The notes under the pieces: generated by a model
Databases searched by the model: none
What the model was told of the DNA's origin: nothing
Seen by the model: only the letters and a program-made list of their open reading frames with translations
Program-made: the position numbers and the translations under genes
Assembly (NCBI GenBank): GCA_035267785.1
Contig: DATFLL010000130.1
Coordinates: 1-64,000, forward strand
DNA: 64,000 nt
Direction: 5' to 3'
Origin: DATFLL01 sp035267785
GTDB taxonomy: Bacteria > Pseudomonadota > Gammaproteobacteria > DATFLL01
Shown here: in pieces, positions 16,745 through 25,622 of the stretch
Layout of the letters: each line of letters opens with the position of its first letter
Position numbering within the stretch: the stretch's first letter is position 1

Positions 16745-17557
16745 TCACAAATAGTTCGCCCAATCGGTGTCACCCGCGCCGAAGGCGAAGAAATGCGGAT
16801 TGAGCAACGACTCCTTCGTGTTATAGAGCAGCGGACGCATCTCCAGGTCCGTGACCCGCCCGCCGGCCTCCTCGACGATGCATTGTGCCGCGCCCGTATC
16901 CCACTCGGATGTCGGCCCCAGACGCGGATAGATATCGGCCTTACCTTCGGCGACCAGGCAGGACTTCAGCGCGCTGCCCATGCTGATGATCTCGTAGTCC
17001 GGCAGGTTGCTGAGGAAACGGTTGAGCGAATCGCCCCGGTGGGAGCGGCTGCCGGCCACCGTCACCCGCCCGCCTTCGTAGCGGCGAACGTGTATCGGCA
17101 CGGGGACCGAGTCGCCGTCCTGGCGGAACGCGCCGTGGCCGCGGGCAGCGAAATAGGTCACGCCGCTGACCGGCACGTGCACGACGCCCAGGATCGCCTG
17201 GTGACCCTCGATGAGCGCAATGTTGACCGTAAACTCCCCGTTGCGCTTGATAAATTCGCGCGTGCCGTCGAGCGGGTCGACCAGCCAATACCGGTCCCAC
17301 TGGCGGCGCTGGTCGAACGGAATTTCGGCCGACTCCTCCGACAGGACCGGCAGCTCGGCGCTGAGCACCCCCAGGCCGGCACTGATGGCGTTATGCGCCG
17401 CCATGTCCGCCTCCGTCAGGGGAGACTTGTCGTCCTTGTGCTCGACGGTGAACTCGTTCTCATAGATCTCGACGATGCGCCGGCCGGCGTCGCGCGACAA
17501 CTCGATCACGGGGTCGAGGAGATCGTTCAGTTCGGATGCAGTCTGCGAATCATTCAT
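16745..17557 (-). CDS. cysQ: 3'(2'),5'-bisphosphate nucleotidase CysQ
   Basis: 270-residue inositol-monophosphatase-superfamily enzyme that removes the 3' phosphate of PAP/PAPS, a by-product of sulfate assimilation. Metal-binding motifs are DPLDGTREF and WDTGAAQCIVEEAGG, with the earlier acidic residues in LSEESAEIP. It is the second gene of a nudE-cysQ pair; the two overlap by 8 bases. This pairing is common in related genomes. Confidence 0.95.
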   Translation of the reverse strand: MNDSQTASELNDLLDPVIELSRDAGRRIVEIYENEFTVEHKDDKSPLTEADMAAHNAISAGLGVLSAELPVLSEESAEIPFDQRRQWDRYWLVDPLDGTREFIKRNGEFTVNIALIEGHQAILGVVHVPVSGVTYFAARGHGAFRQDGDSVPVPIHVRRYEGGRVTVAGSRSHRGDSLNRFLSNLPDYEIISMGSALKSCLVAEGKADIYPRLGPTSEWDTGAAQCIVEEAGGRVTDLEMRPLLYNTKESLLNPHFFAFGAGDTDWANYL

Positions 17558-18095
17558 GCGATAGTCGTTCCCTTACCATGAACAAGGCCGCGATGGAACG
17601 GGCCTCGGTGACGTCCTCACGTGCCAGGAGCCGGTCCAATTGCGACAGGCGCCACGGCACAACCTCAATGTCCTCGGGCTCGTCGCCGGCCCGATGCTGC
17701 GGATACAGGTCCTCGGCCAGAACCACGTGAGTGGTATGACTGAAGTAACCGGGCGCCAACGTCAAGCTGGCGATCGAGTGCAGCGAGTGCGCCCCGTAGC
17801 CGACTTCTTCCATCATCTCACGATTTGCAGCGCTAAGAACATCCTCACCGTCTTCGATCCGGCCCTTGGGCAGGGCGAGCTCATAGCGATCAACGCCCGC
17901 GGCGTATTCACGAATGAGCAGGACGGTGTCGTCGTCCAGTCGGGGGACGACGAGAACGGCGCCGCGGGCCGAGCCGCTGAGGCGCTCGTAGCGGGCCTCG
18001 ACGCCGTTGGCAAATCGCAGGTCGAGCTGCTCGATGCGAAACAGCCGGCTGCGCGCCACGGTCTCGGTATTGAGAATGGACGGTTTTTCCTTCAT
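17550..18095 (-). CDS. nudE: ADP compounds hydrolase NudE
   Basis: 181-residue Nudix hydrolase acting on ADP-ribose, Ap3A and NADH-type molecules. The Nudix box G-x5-E-x7-RE-x2-EE-x-G is complete (GRIEDGEDVLSAANREMMEEVG). ATG 18095 is chosen because GGAG lies upstream and the length matches E. coli NudE. It is divergent from yrfG, a known neighbour of nudE in enterobacteria, and overlaps cysQ downstream. Confidence 0.92.
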   Translation of the reverse strand: MKEKPSILNTETVARSRLFRIEQLDLRFANGVEARYERLSGSARGAVLVVPRLDDDTVLLIREYAAGVDRYELALPKGRIEDGEDVLSAANREMMEEVGYGAHSLHSIASLTLAPGYFSHTTHVVLAEDLYPQHRAGDEPEDIEVVPWRLSQLDRLLAREDVTEARSIAALFMVRERLSHE

Positions 18096-18183
18096 CCGAT
18101 GCGTTCTCCACGGCGCCGGTGCGCCCGGCCATTGTGCCAAGGCCGCGCCAAAAAAGCCAAACGCCGCGCGGCACCGACGCATG

Positions 18184-18189
18184 TATAAT
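18184..18189 (+). promoter_or_regulatory. -10 element upstream of yrfG
   Basis: A perfect TATAAT lies 56 bases before the yrfG start in the nudE-yrfG intergenic region. No good -35 is seen 16-18 bases upstream, so an activator or an atypical promoter is possible. Confidence 0.45.
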
Positions 18190-18245
18190 AGCAGCTCGTG
18201 CCATCCCACCGACCGTCAGCAGCCGATCCCGAACGAGCCCCCGCA

Positions 18246-18899
18246 ATGATCAATTGGAGCGATATCGATACCGTCTTTCTCGACATGGACGGCACCCTGC
18301 TGGACCTGAATTTCGACAATCACTTCTGGCAGGAACACGTACCCTTGCGCTATGCCGAGCTCAATCACATCAGCGTACAGGAGGCCAAACACGAGCTCTA
18401 CCCGCTGTTTCGCAACGTCGAGGGCACCATGTCATGGTATTGCCTCGATTACTGGACCGACAAGCTGAGTATGGACATCGCCGGGCTCAAATACGAGATC
18501 GACCACCTGATCGCCGTGCATCCCTACGTCCTGGAGTTCCTCGACGCGCTGCGCCGCTCCGACAAGCGCACGCTGCTGGTCACCAACGCGCACCAGAAGA
18601 GCCTGGCCCTGAAGATGGAACGGACACGCCTGGAGGGCCACTTCGATCAATTGATCTGCGCCCATGATTTCGGCGTGCCCAAGGAGGACGCCAGCTTCTG
18701 GACGCGGCTGCACCAGCGCGTGCCGTTCGCGCCGGCCCGCACGCTGCTGGTCGACGACAGCCTGCCGGTACTGCGCTCGGCGAAAAACCACGGCATCGCG
18801 CACCTGCTCGCCGTCCACAAACCCGATACGCAGAGACCACCCAAGGACGTCGGCGAATTCGAAGCGATTCGGGATTTTCGGGAGATTATGCCCGGCTAA
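18246..18899 (+). CDS. yrfG: GMP/IMP nucleotidase YrfG, HAD family
   Basis: 217-residue haloacid-dehalogenase phosphatase. Motif I is FLDMDGTLLDL, motif II VTNAH, the conserved Lys follows in GVPKEDASF and motif IV is VDDSLPVLRSAK. Length and content match E. coli YrfG, which dephosphorylates purine nucleotides. The start at 18246 is preferred over the in-frame start at 18198, which lies in promoter sequence. Confidence 0.9.
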   Translation: MINWSDIDTVFLDMDGTLLDLNFDNHFWQEHVPLRYAELNHISVQEAKHELYPLFRNVEGTMSWYCLDYWTDKLSMDIAGLKYEIDHLIAVHPYVLEFLDALRRSDKRTLLVTNAHQKSLALKMERTRLEGHFDQLICAHDFGVPKEDASFWTRLHQRVPFAPARTLLVDDSLPVLRSAKNHGIAHLLAVHKPDTQRPPKDVGEFEAIRDFREIMPG

Positions 18900-18927
18900 G
18901 GCCGGACCGGGTGCGGCCTTAGCCGGG

Positions 18928-19058
18928 AGTCGTCAGTTGGCAGTCGGCAGTTTGCAGAAAGAAAAAGACAACAATGCCGAGGCTTGCAGAGGCCAGCGAC
19001 CGGCGGCCAGCCCGCAGCGCTGCTCTTTCTGCCAACTGCCAGCTGATGACTGCCAACT
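18928..19058. repeat. intergenic element with GTTGGCA-type heptamers
   Basis: The left arm (from 18928) has imperfect 7-base units of the AGTTGGC/AGTCGGC kind ending in GCAGAAAGA. The right arm (to 19058) is its inverse, from TCTTTCTGCCAACTGCC, and ends exactly at the stop codon of the next, opposite-strand gene. About 60 bases of GC-rich sequence lie between. The arms could pair into a long hairpin. The same family occurs at 34383 and 35285. Confidence 0.8.
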
Positions 19059-19465
19059 CATTTATATCTTTTATCCCAATTCTTGAACCGCTTGCGGCAA
19101 TAGGCCTGCAGGCTGTCGTAGCCGTCGAAGAATAACTCGAAGCCCGGTTCGGCGCGGGCATCGAATTCACAATAATCGTTGCTGTAATCGCGGCAGACCT
19201 GCGGGCGAGTCTCGTAGATCCCGCAGCGCCCGTCCGCCTGCAAATAGGTGCAGGGATTGTTGATCAGAAGAAACCAGCCGTCTTCGTCCTTGTAGGCCTG
19301 CATATTCCGATGAGCCAACTGCCACAACAGGTGGTCGAAGTCCTCACGCGAACGCGGTGTATCGATGGCCTGGGTGATATAGGTGCAACAGATGGTGCCC
19401 GGGCAGAAGCTGCACTTGTTTTCGGACGTGATGCGGACATCGGCGAGGGAGGACGTGCCGGTCAT
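19058..19465 (-). CDS. YkgJ family cysteine-cluster protein
   Basis: 135-residue protein with the zinc- or iron-binding cysteine pattern of the YkgJ/UPF0153 family: CSFCPGTICCTYI near the start, NNPCTYLQADGRCGIYETRPQVCRDY in the middle, then DYCEF. ATG 19465 is chosen because AGGAG precedes it. Its stop codon overlaps the end of the heptamer repeat. The role of the family is unsettled. Confidence 0.88.
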   Translation of the reverse strand: MTGTSSLADVRITSENKCSFCPGTICCTYITQAIDTPRSREDFDHLLWQLAHRNMQAYKDEDGWFLLINNPCTYLQADGRCGIYETRPQVCRDYSNDYCEFDARAEPGFELFFDGYDSLQAYCRKRFKNWDKRYK

Positions 19466-19627
19466 TTCGATACTCCTGTCTAGCGGCGATTTGCAATACA
19501 TCAGCGGGTTCTTATACTCCCATATTGGGGATTCAATATCATCCGGGATTTGCTCACCATCGGTCTTTATCCGGCTGGAAGTAGTGCTATCCTAACTCGC
19601 AGCCGTTCCTCGAGAACAAATATAATT

Positions 19628-21727
19628 ATGTCGATCAACTGGCCGCCTCCGGAGGTTCGAAAGAGTCCAGAGTTCTCGTCAGCGCTCGTGCGCCTGGCGA
19701 TCTGGCTGACGGTCGGCTCGTACATGATGATCGGCGCCTTCGGCGGCTATTATCCGATGTCGTATCTGGCGTTTCTGGCGTACGTCCTGACGTTCTTCGG
19801 GGCCTCGGTCGCCATCCTGATCGACATCTTCCGCAAACCGACCTCGAGGATACGCCCGTACGTCTCCCTGGTGTTCGATATCGGCGCCACAAGCTACGCA
19901 ATGATCCTGACCGGTGCGGGCCCGGTCAGCCCCTATTACCTGTTCTATCTGTGGATCTACACCGGGTACGGCGGACGCTATGGACGCGGCCCGCTGTTTC
20001 TGGCCGCGGCGCTCAATCTGATCACCTACGGCATCGTGCTGATGGTGGACAAGACCTGGTACGACCAAAGCTTCGACGTCATCGTTTATGTCGCCTTCCT
20101 CGCGGCGATACCGCTGTATCTGAATATGATGCTGAACAAGCTGCAGAAGGCGCGCACCGATGCCGATCGTGCCAATCAGGCCAAGAGCGCCTTTCTGGCC
20201 AACATGAGCCACGAGATACGCACGCCGATGAGCGGAATCATCGGCATGGCGAACCTGCTCTCCAACACCAGACTGTCGCGCGACCAGAGCGAATTCGTCG
20301 CCACGCTGCGCACCTCGGCCAACGCCCTGCACTCGCTCATCGATGATGTGCTGGATCTGTCCAAGATCGAAGCCGGCAAATACAAGCTCGATCGTCGCCT
20401 GTTCAACCCGGCCGATATCGTCCAGGACGTGGCCGCAATGTTCGCGCCCAAGGTCGACGCGACGAACGTGGAAATCGTCAGCTATGTCGACCCGGCTCTG
20501 CCCACCAAGGTCATCGGCGACCCGCAGCACCTGCGCCAGGTGCTGGTCAATCTGGCGAGCAACGCCGTGAAGTTCACGGAATACGGCGAGGTCGTGCTGC
20601 GCGCCCTGCCCTGCGAGGCGGGCTCGGGCGAGCGCATCCGGGTACGCTTCGAAGTCAGCGACACCGGCATCGGCATCGCGCCGGAGCAAATGCCGCACGT
20701 GTTCGAGCGTTTCTACCAAGTGCCGCAGGCGACCGCGCAGGACTACGGCGGTACCGGACTCGGCACCACCATCTCGCGCGAGCTGGTACGACTCATGGGC
20801 GGGGAGATCGGCGCGGACAGCCGCGCGGGCAAAGGTACGGTGTTCTGGTTCGAGCTGCCGCTGCAGCGGGCCGAGCGGCGCGAGGTACAAACAGGCACGG
20901 CGGGCTCGGCAGCACCGCGTCCGGGCAGCCAGGTCTTCATTCAGGAACGAAGCGAAGGTGCTCGTCAGGCCCTGAGCGACTATTGCCGCTCGTTCGGCCT
21001 CGATCCGGTTGCCGTTGCGGGATCCGCGGCGCTGTTCGAGGTCATCGGTCACAGCGATACCGCCGGGCACGGCAGGCCCGGCTACATCGTCCTGGGCCGG
21101 GACGCCGACGGCGAGCCCGCGGCTCGGACCGCGCGGGCGCTGCGCGAGCGCCTGGGCGAGGGGCTGTTCATTTGCCAGGTCCTGCCGCTCGAGGAGATGC
21201 AGGCCGACGGGGCCAATGCCCAAGACGTGTTCGACCATCGCCTCGTCAAACCGGTTCGCCTGGAGGCACTGCGCGAGTGCGTGGCGAACGCGCGCGTTGA
21301 GGCGAGACGCTGCGAAACCGGTATCGCCAAGGACAGCGCCGCGCGTTCACTGCGGATTCTGGTTGCCGAGGACAGCCCGATCAATGCCAAGGTACTGATG
21401 ACCTTCCTGTCCCAGGCCGGTCACGAGCCGGAGCTGGTAACCGACGGGCGTCAGGCCCTGGACGCCATGGCTGCGCAGTGTTTCGACCTGGTGTTCATGG
21501 ATATGCGTATGCCCGAGATGGATGGTATCAACGCGGCGCAGCAATGGCGGGCCGGCGAACGCCCGGGCTCGCATTTGCCGATCATCGCGCTGACCGCCAA
21601 TGCCACCATCGACGATCGCGATCGCTGCCTCGAGGCGGGGATGGACGACTTCATCTCCAAACCGGTAACGACCGAACGCCTGCTCGAAGTGGTCAACCGT
21701 TTTGCGGGCAGCGGCGTGGCCGCCTGA
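19628..21727 (+). CDS. hybrid sensor histidine kinase, RpfC-like
   Basis: 699-residue membrane kinase. The N-terminal sensor has about five hydrophobic segments (residues 20-180) of the RpfC kind. The HisKA box MSHEIRTPM carries H195; N (LASNAVKFTE), G1 (DTGIGI) and G2 (GGTGLG) boxes follow. Next comes a degenerate receiver-like domain without a phosphorylatable Asp (about 430-560), then a complete receiver with D625 (FMDMRMPEMDG) and the conserved Lys. Unlike RpfC there is no C-terminal Hpt domain. No rpfF or rpfG is in view; a diguanylate cyclase follows after 19 bases. The start is uncertain: ATG 19628 lacks a ribosome binding site, and TTG 19550 is in frame. Confidence 0.85.
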   Translation: MSINWPPPEVRKSPEFSSALVRLAIWLTVGSYMMIGAFGGYYPMSYLAFLAYVLTFFGASVAILIDIFRKPTSRIRPYVSLVFDIGATSYAMILTGAGPVSPYYLFYLWIYTGYGGRYGRGPLFLAAALNLITYGIVLMVDKTWYDQSFDVIVYVAFLAAIPLYLNMMLNKLQKARTDADRANQAKSAFLANMSHEIRTPMSGIIGMANLLSNTRLSRDQSEFVATLRTSANALHSLIDDVLDLSKIEAGKYKLDRRLFNPADIVQDVAAMFAPKVDATNVEIVSYVDPALPTKVIGDPQHLRQVLVNLASNAVKFTEYGEVVLRALPCEAGSGERIRVRFEVSDTGIGIAPEQMPHVFERFYQVPQATAQDYGGTGLGTTISRELVRLMGGEIGADSRAGKGTVFWFELPLQRAERREVQTGTAGSAAPRPGSQVFIQERSEGARQALSDYCRSFGLDPVAVAGSAALFEVIGHSDTAGHGRPGYIVLGRDADGEPAARTARALRERLGEGLFICQVLPLEEMQADGANAQDVFDHRLVKPVRLEALRECVANARVEARRCETGIAKDSAARSLRILVAEDSPINAKVLMTFLSQAGHEPELVTDGRQALDAMAAQCFDLVFMDMRMPEMDGINAAQQWRAGERPGSHLPIIALTANATIDDRDRCLEAGMDDFISKPVTTERLLEVVNRFAGSGVAA

Positions 21728-21746
21728 GCTGCAGCGGGAACAAGCG

Positions 21747-22865
21747 ATGTCCAACGACCTCAACCAGGAGAACAAGCAGCTGCGGCGCAACATGAAGGCA
21801 TTTCTCGCCCAGGCGAGGGAGAACGAACAGAAGATGCGCCGTTTCCACGAGCAGGAGCTGCGACTGCTGGGGGCCGAGAGCCTCGCCGAGCTCATTCAGA
21901 TTCTGCTCTATGACTACCGAAAGACCTTCGAGCTCGATGCGGTAACGCTGACGCTGATCGATCCCGAATACGAAATACAGCGGATACTCGAGGAGCTGGG
22001 CATTCGGCTGACGGACTACCCGGATCTCGTATTCGTCCAGGACAGCGAAACATTGGACGCCATATTCGGTGCCTCCGGCGTGCCCCGGTTGGGTCTGTAT
22101 CAGGCGCAAACCCACGCAGGGCTATTCCCGCATTATCCGAACGCGCCGGCGAGCGTGGCGGTGCTACCGCTGCTGCGCCGCGGCGAGCTCATCGGCAGCC
22201 TCAACCTGGGCTCGCGCGCCGAGCAGCGCTTCGTGACGGGGACGGCCACCGATTTCCTCGAACGCATGGCCGGCTTCGTGGCAGTCTGCCTGGAGAACGC
22301 CACGAACAAAGAGCGCCTCAAGCACGTCGGACTGACTGATGCACTGACCCGGGTCCACAATCGGCGCTATTTCGACCAGCGACTGCGCGAGGAGATCGAC
22401 CGTGCCCAACGCCAGGGCAGGCCGCTGTCATGCCTGTTCCTGGACATCGACTTTTTCAAGCGCATCAACGACACCTACGGTCACCACGCCGGCGATCGGG
22501 TGCTCCAGGAAGTCGCCGCCCGGATCAAGTCGCACATGCGCATGAGCGATATCCTGGCCCGCTACGGCGGCGAGGAGTTCGCCGCGCTGCTGGTGCAGTC
22601 CGACCACACGGAGGCGCTGGAGATCGCCGAGCGCATCCGTCAGACCGTGGCTGAGGAGCCCTTTGCGTTGGCCGAGGTCGAGGCGGCCGGCGAGCCGGCC
22701 CTGGAAGTGACCGTGTCTATCGGTGTGGCGACGCGCTATGGCAGCGATCGCCTGACCGAAGGCGAGGCGGCCGCCGAGGGCCTGGTTGACCAGGCCGACC
22801 AGGCGCTCTATCACGCCAAGGAGAACGGGCGCAACCGCGTCACTTATCAGGAGCAGGTTGCTTGA
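21747..22865 (+). CDS. diguanylate cyclase with GAF/DUF484-like sensor
   Basis: 372-residue soluble protein. Residues 1-45 form a coiled coil, about 50-190 a DUF484/GAF-like domain, and the rest a GGDEF domain. The active site is ARYGGEEF and the inhibitory RxxD site (RMSD) stands five residues before it, so product feedback is likely. ATG 21747 is used, 19 bases after the kinase gene; a longer in-frame start overlaps the kinase. The pair is probably one operon, with the cyclase as output or partner of the kinase. Its end overlaps the convergent gene at 22840 by 26 bases. Confidence 0.9.
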   Translation: MSNDLNQENKQLRRNMKAFLAQARENEQKMRRFHEQELRLLGAESLAELIQILLYDYRKTFELDAVTLTLIDPEYEIQRILEELGIRLTDYPDLVFVQDSETLDAIFGASGVPRLGLYQAQTHAGLFPHYPNAPASVAVLPLLRRGELIGSLNLGSRAEQRFVTGTATDFLERMAGFVAVCLENATNKERLKHVGLTDALTRVHNRRYFDQRLREEIDRAQRQGRPLSCLFLDIDFFKRINDTYGHHAGDRVLQEVAARIKSHMRMSDILARYGGEEFAALLVQSDHTEALEIAERIRQTVAEEPFALAEVEAAGEPALEVTVSIGVATRYGSDRLTEGEAAAEGLVDQADQALYHAKENGRNRVTYQEQVA

Positions 22866-23547
22866 GCTTTTCGCGGTAGCGCCGCACGGCCTCGATCAAG
22901 GGCGCGCGCACGCGCTCGAAATCGCGCGGGGCGACGTACTGCAGCACTTCCTTGCCGTCGTCATTGAGGATGAGGTCCAGACCGAGCTTGGGGTAAAGCA
23001 GGTGATGAACCCCCTTCGCGGTCTCCATACGCTCGGCAGGTCGACCGAAGCGGTGATCGACCATGGACTCGTCCAGGTCGACATAAGGGATATAGGTCAG
23101 ACTGGCGATCGGCAGCGAGCGCGCCCGGGCATGATCGGCCGCGCTGAGGATGTAACGATTGTCCCCGCTGTCCACGCGCTTGCGGTCTGTCGCGTTTTGG
23201 CGCATGGCTTCGAGCATGGCCTTGTCGGCCGCCAGTCCCAGGACCACTTTCGCCGACAGCGGCCCCAGAGTCAGCTCCTGATAATAGGCTTCCAGCGACA
23301 GCTTGCCCGAGCGCGACTCGAACAGACCGAGTACCGGTGCCTTGCCGAAGCGTTTGTCGGCGTCGGCCAGGGTCGAGGCACCCAGCGTCAGGCCGAACAC
23401 TTCGCTGCGCCCGCCGGCCACGGGGTGGACGTTCCAAGGATAATCGCTTTGACTGTACTGGGGCGGCCGGTAGTTGCGCGGCACGAAAAACAACACCAGG
23501 GCGAGTATCACCACCGCGACGATTAGCACGATATGCCAATTTTTCAC
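22840..23547 (-). CDS. membrane-anchored hypothetical protein
   Basis: 235-residue protein with an N-terminal membrane helix (HIVLIVAVVILALVLFFVP) and a periplasmic domain containing FGLTLGASTLADADKRFG, LPIASLTYIPYVDLDESMV and YPKLGLDLILN. No named domain is recognised. It overlaps dtd by ATGA, making it the last gene of a pip-dtd operon. Codon use is normal, so it is a real gene of unknown role. Confidence 0.7.
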   Translation of the reverse strand: MKNWHIVLIVAVVILALVLFFVPRNYRPPQYSQSDYPWNVHPVAGGRSEVFGLTLGASTLADADKRFGKAPVLGLFESRSGKLSLEAYYQELTLGPLSAKVVLGLAADKAMLEAMRQNATDRKRVDSGDNRYILSAADHARARSLPIASLTYIPYVDLDESMVDHRFGRPAERMETAKGVHHLLYPKLGLDLILNDDGKEVLQYVAPRDFERVRAPLIEAVRRYREKLKQPAPDK

Positions 23548-24011
23548 CGCCTATCCCCCTTCGCCCCGTCCGCTGACGTGCGCAGCCAGAAGGTGACCGG
23601 CCCGTCGTTGGTCAAACTCACTTGCATGTCGGCGCCGAAGCGCCCCGTCGCCACATTAGCGTACTGTCTGCGCGCGCTGTCCGCCAGATAGTCGAACAGG
23701 CGCTCCCCCTCGGCCGGTGGCGCCGCGGGTGTGAAGCTCGGGCGCATTCCCTTGGCGGTATCGGCGGCGAGGGTGAACTGCGGGACCAGCAGCAATCCGC
23801 CCTGCACATCGGTAACGCTGAGGTTCATGCGCCCCTCGCTGTCGGCAAAGACACGATAGCCGAGCAGCCGCTCGAGCAGGCGATCGGCCTGCGCCTGCGT
23901 ATCGGCGCGTTCGACGCCGACCAGTACGAGCAGTCCCGGCCCGATGGCGCCGATACGCGCGCCGTCGACTTCGACGCGGGCCTCGGTGACGCGCTGGAGC
24001 AGTCCTATCAC
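23544..24011 (-). CDS. dtd: D-aminoacyl-tRNA deacylase
   Basis: 155-residue enzyme that removes D-amino acids mischarged on tRNA. Signature motifs are LVPQFTLAAD (usually SQFTLAAD) and the C-terminal Gly-cisPro motif LTNDGPVTFWL. The frame starts MIGLLQRVTEARVEVDG as in the family. It is 18 bases downstream of pip, a frequent neighbour in related genomes. Confidence 0.96.
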   Translation of the reverse strand: MIGLLQRVTEARVEVDGARIGAIGPGLLVLVGVERADTQAQADRLLERLLGYRVFADSEGRMNLSVTDVQGGLLLVPQFTLAADTAKGMRPSFTPAAPPAEGERLFDYLADSARRQYANVATGRFGADMQVSLTNDGPVTFWLRTSADGAKGDRR

Positions 24012-24029
24012 GTGCCGGTCATGCCTGGT

Positions 24030-24980
24030 TCAAGACAGGCGCTCACCCATGTCGATGGTCGCCTGGACCAGCGCATCGACGGTACCGGGCTCGGCCGCCG
24101 AATGCCCGGCATCGGGGATGACCTTGAGCTCGGCCCGGGGCCAGGCGCGGTGCAGCTCCCAGGCGCTTTCCATCGGACACACCATGTCGTAGCGGCCCTG
24201 GACGATGACACCGGGGATATCGGCCAGGCGTTCGGCGTCACGCAGTATCTGGTTGTCTTCCAGGAAGATGTTGTTCACGAAGTAGTGGCACTCGATGCGC
24301 GCCAGCGACAGGGCGGTGTAGGGATTGGCGAAGTGATCGATCACCGGCCCGCTCGGCAGCAGTGTCGAGCAGCGGCCCTCCCACACCGACCAGGCCTTGG
24401 CTGCGGCCATGCGCGTGACCTCGTCCTCGTCGGTCAGGCGCCGATAATAGGCGCCAACGAGATCGTCGCGCTCCTCCTCCGGGATCGGCTCGAGAAAATC
24501 CTCCCATAGATCGGGATAAATGCGACTCGCCCCCTCCTGGTAGAACCAGGCGATCTCGCGCGGCCGGCATAGAAATATCCCGCGCAGGATGAGCCCGAGT
24601 ACCCGTTCCGGATGAGTTTCGGCGTATACCAGGCTGAGAGTCGATCCCCAGGAACCGCCAAACAGGACCCAACGCTCAATGCCCAGGTGTTCGCGAATCG
24701 CCTCCATGTCGGCGACCAGGGCCTGCGTCGTGTTGCCCTCCAGTTCTGCGTGGGGCGCGGAGCGACCCGAGCCGCGCTGGTCGAACAGGATGATGCGATA
24801 GACCTCCGGATCGAAGAACCGGCGGTGGTAAGGTTCACAGCCCGAGCCCGGCCCGCCGTGGACGAACAATACGGGCAGGCCCTCGGGATTGCCGCACTCC
24901 TCGACGTGCAACACGTGGGGTGGGTCTACCGCAAGACTGTGACTGACATAGGGTTGGATATCGGGATACAGCGTGCGCAT
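24030..24980 (-). CDS. pip: proline iminopeptidase
   Basis: 316-residue alpha/beta hydrolase (peptidase family S33) that releases N-terminal proline. The oxyanion motif HGGPGSGC, nucleophile elbow GGSWGS, Asp in GRYDMVCP and His in DAGHS are all present. Length is normal. It is first in the pip-dtd-hypothetical operon. Confidence 0.95.
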   Translation of the reverse strand: MRTLYPDIQPYVSHSLAVDPPHVLHVEECGNPEGLPVLFVHGGPGSGCEPYHRRFFDPEVYRIILFDQRGSGRSAPHAELEGNTTQALVADMEAIREHLGIERWVLFGGSWGSTLSLVYAETHPERVLGLILRGIFLCRPREIAWFYQEGASRIYPDLWEDFLEPIPEEERDDLVGAYYRRLTDEDEVTRMAAAKAWSVWEGRCSTLLPSGPVIDHFANPYTALSLARIECHYFVNNIFLEDNQILRDAERLADIPGVIVQGRYDMVCPMESAWELHRAWPRAELKVIPDAGHSAAEPGTVDALVQATIDMGERLS

Positions 24981-25067
24981 GGGAGTTCCGTTTTACCTGG
25001 GTCGAACGCGTCGATCGGGCCGGGGACGCCCCTGCCAGGGGCGCTCACCGGCCCGATGCCGAACGTG

Positions 25068-25622
25068 TCATTTATCGCGTACCAACTCGCCGCGAAAACC
25101 GATGGCCGCGGCGATACCGATCAACAAAAAGCTGGCCAAAACGAGCCAGGGCCCCAGCATGAGCGGCGTCGCCGCCCAGCCCTGACCGAGTTGCAGCAGG
25201 TACAACATTCCCGAGTGCAGCAAGGCACCCGCGATGAACAGCCAGCTGATGAGCTGCTTGAACCAAGTCGCCACGCCGATGAAACACAACGCCAAACCGG
25301 CGGCCACGTTCAGCAGTGCTTCCAGGTTGCCGTGCGCGTGCGGCCCGCCCTTGACGCTGTCGACCGGCTGCTCGGCGTTGACGAGACGATTCAAAGCCAG
25401 AATGCCGGAGGTATTGGCCTTGGCGATCTGCTTGGCCGAAAGCGGTTCGAGCTCTTCTTCGAAGTTATTGGTACGCAGCTGCTGCAGGCGCCCGACATCC
25501 TGCTGTTTGATGGCCTCGGCCTTGTCGACGGCGGGCAGCAACTTGACGACCATATAGGGCCCGAGGGAGGCGGTGAGGACGAGGTAGAGGAATCCGAATA
25601 CGACGTTTTTTTTGCCGATCAT
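25068..25622 (-). CDS. membrane protein of unknown function
   Basis: 184-residue protein with four hydrophobic segments (about 7-28, 100-120, 125-145 and 155-177) and a charged loop between the first two. GGAGGAG precedes the ATG, so it is a real gene. No family is recognised. Nothing nearby suggests a function. Confidence 0.65.
   Translation of the reverse strand: MIGKKNVVFGFLYLVLTASLGPYMVVKLLPAVDKAEAIKQQDVGRLQQLRTNNFEEELEPLSAKQIAKANTSGILALNRLVNAEQPVDSVKGGPHAHGNLEALLNVAAGLALCFIGVATWFKQLISWLFIAGALLHSGMLYLLQLGQGWAATPLMLGPWLVLASFLLIGIAAAIGFRGELVRDK

Noticed and set aside
19621..19626. TATAAT just before the kinase start as a promoter
   Set aside because: A start site from it would fall inside the coding region and there is no -35 partner; probably chance.
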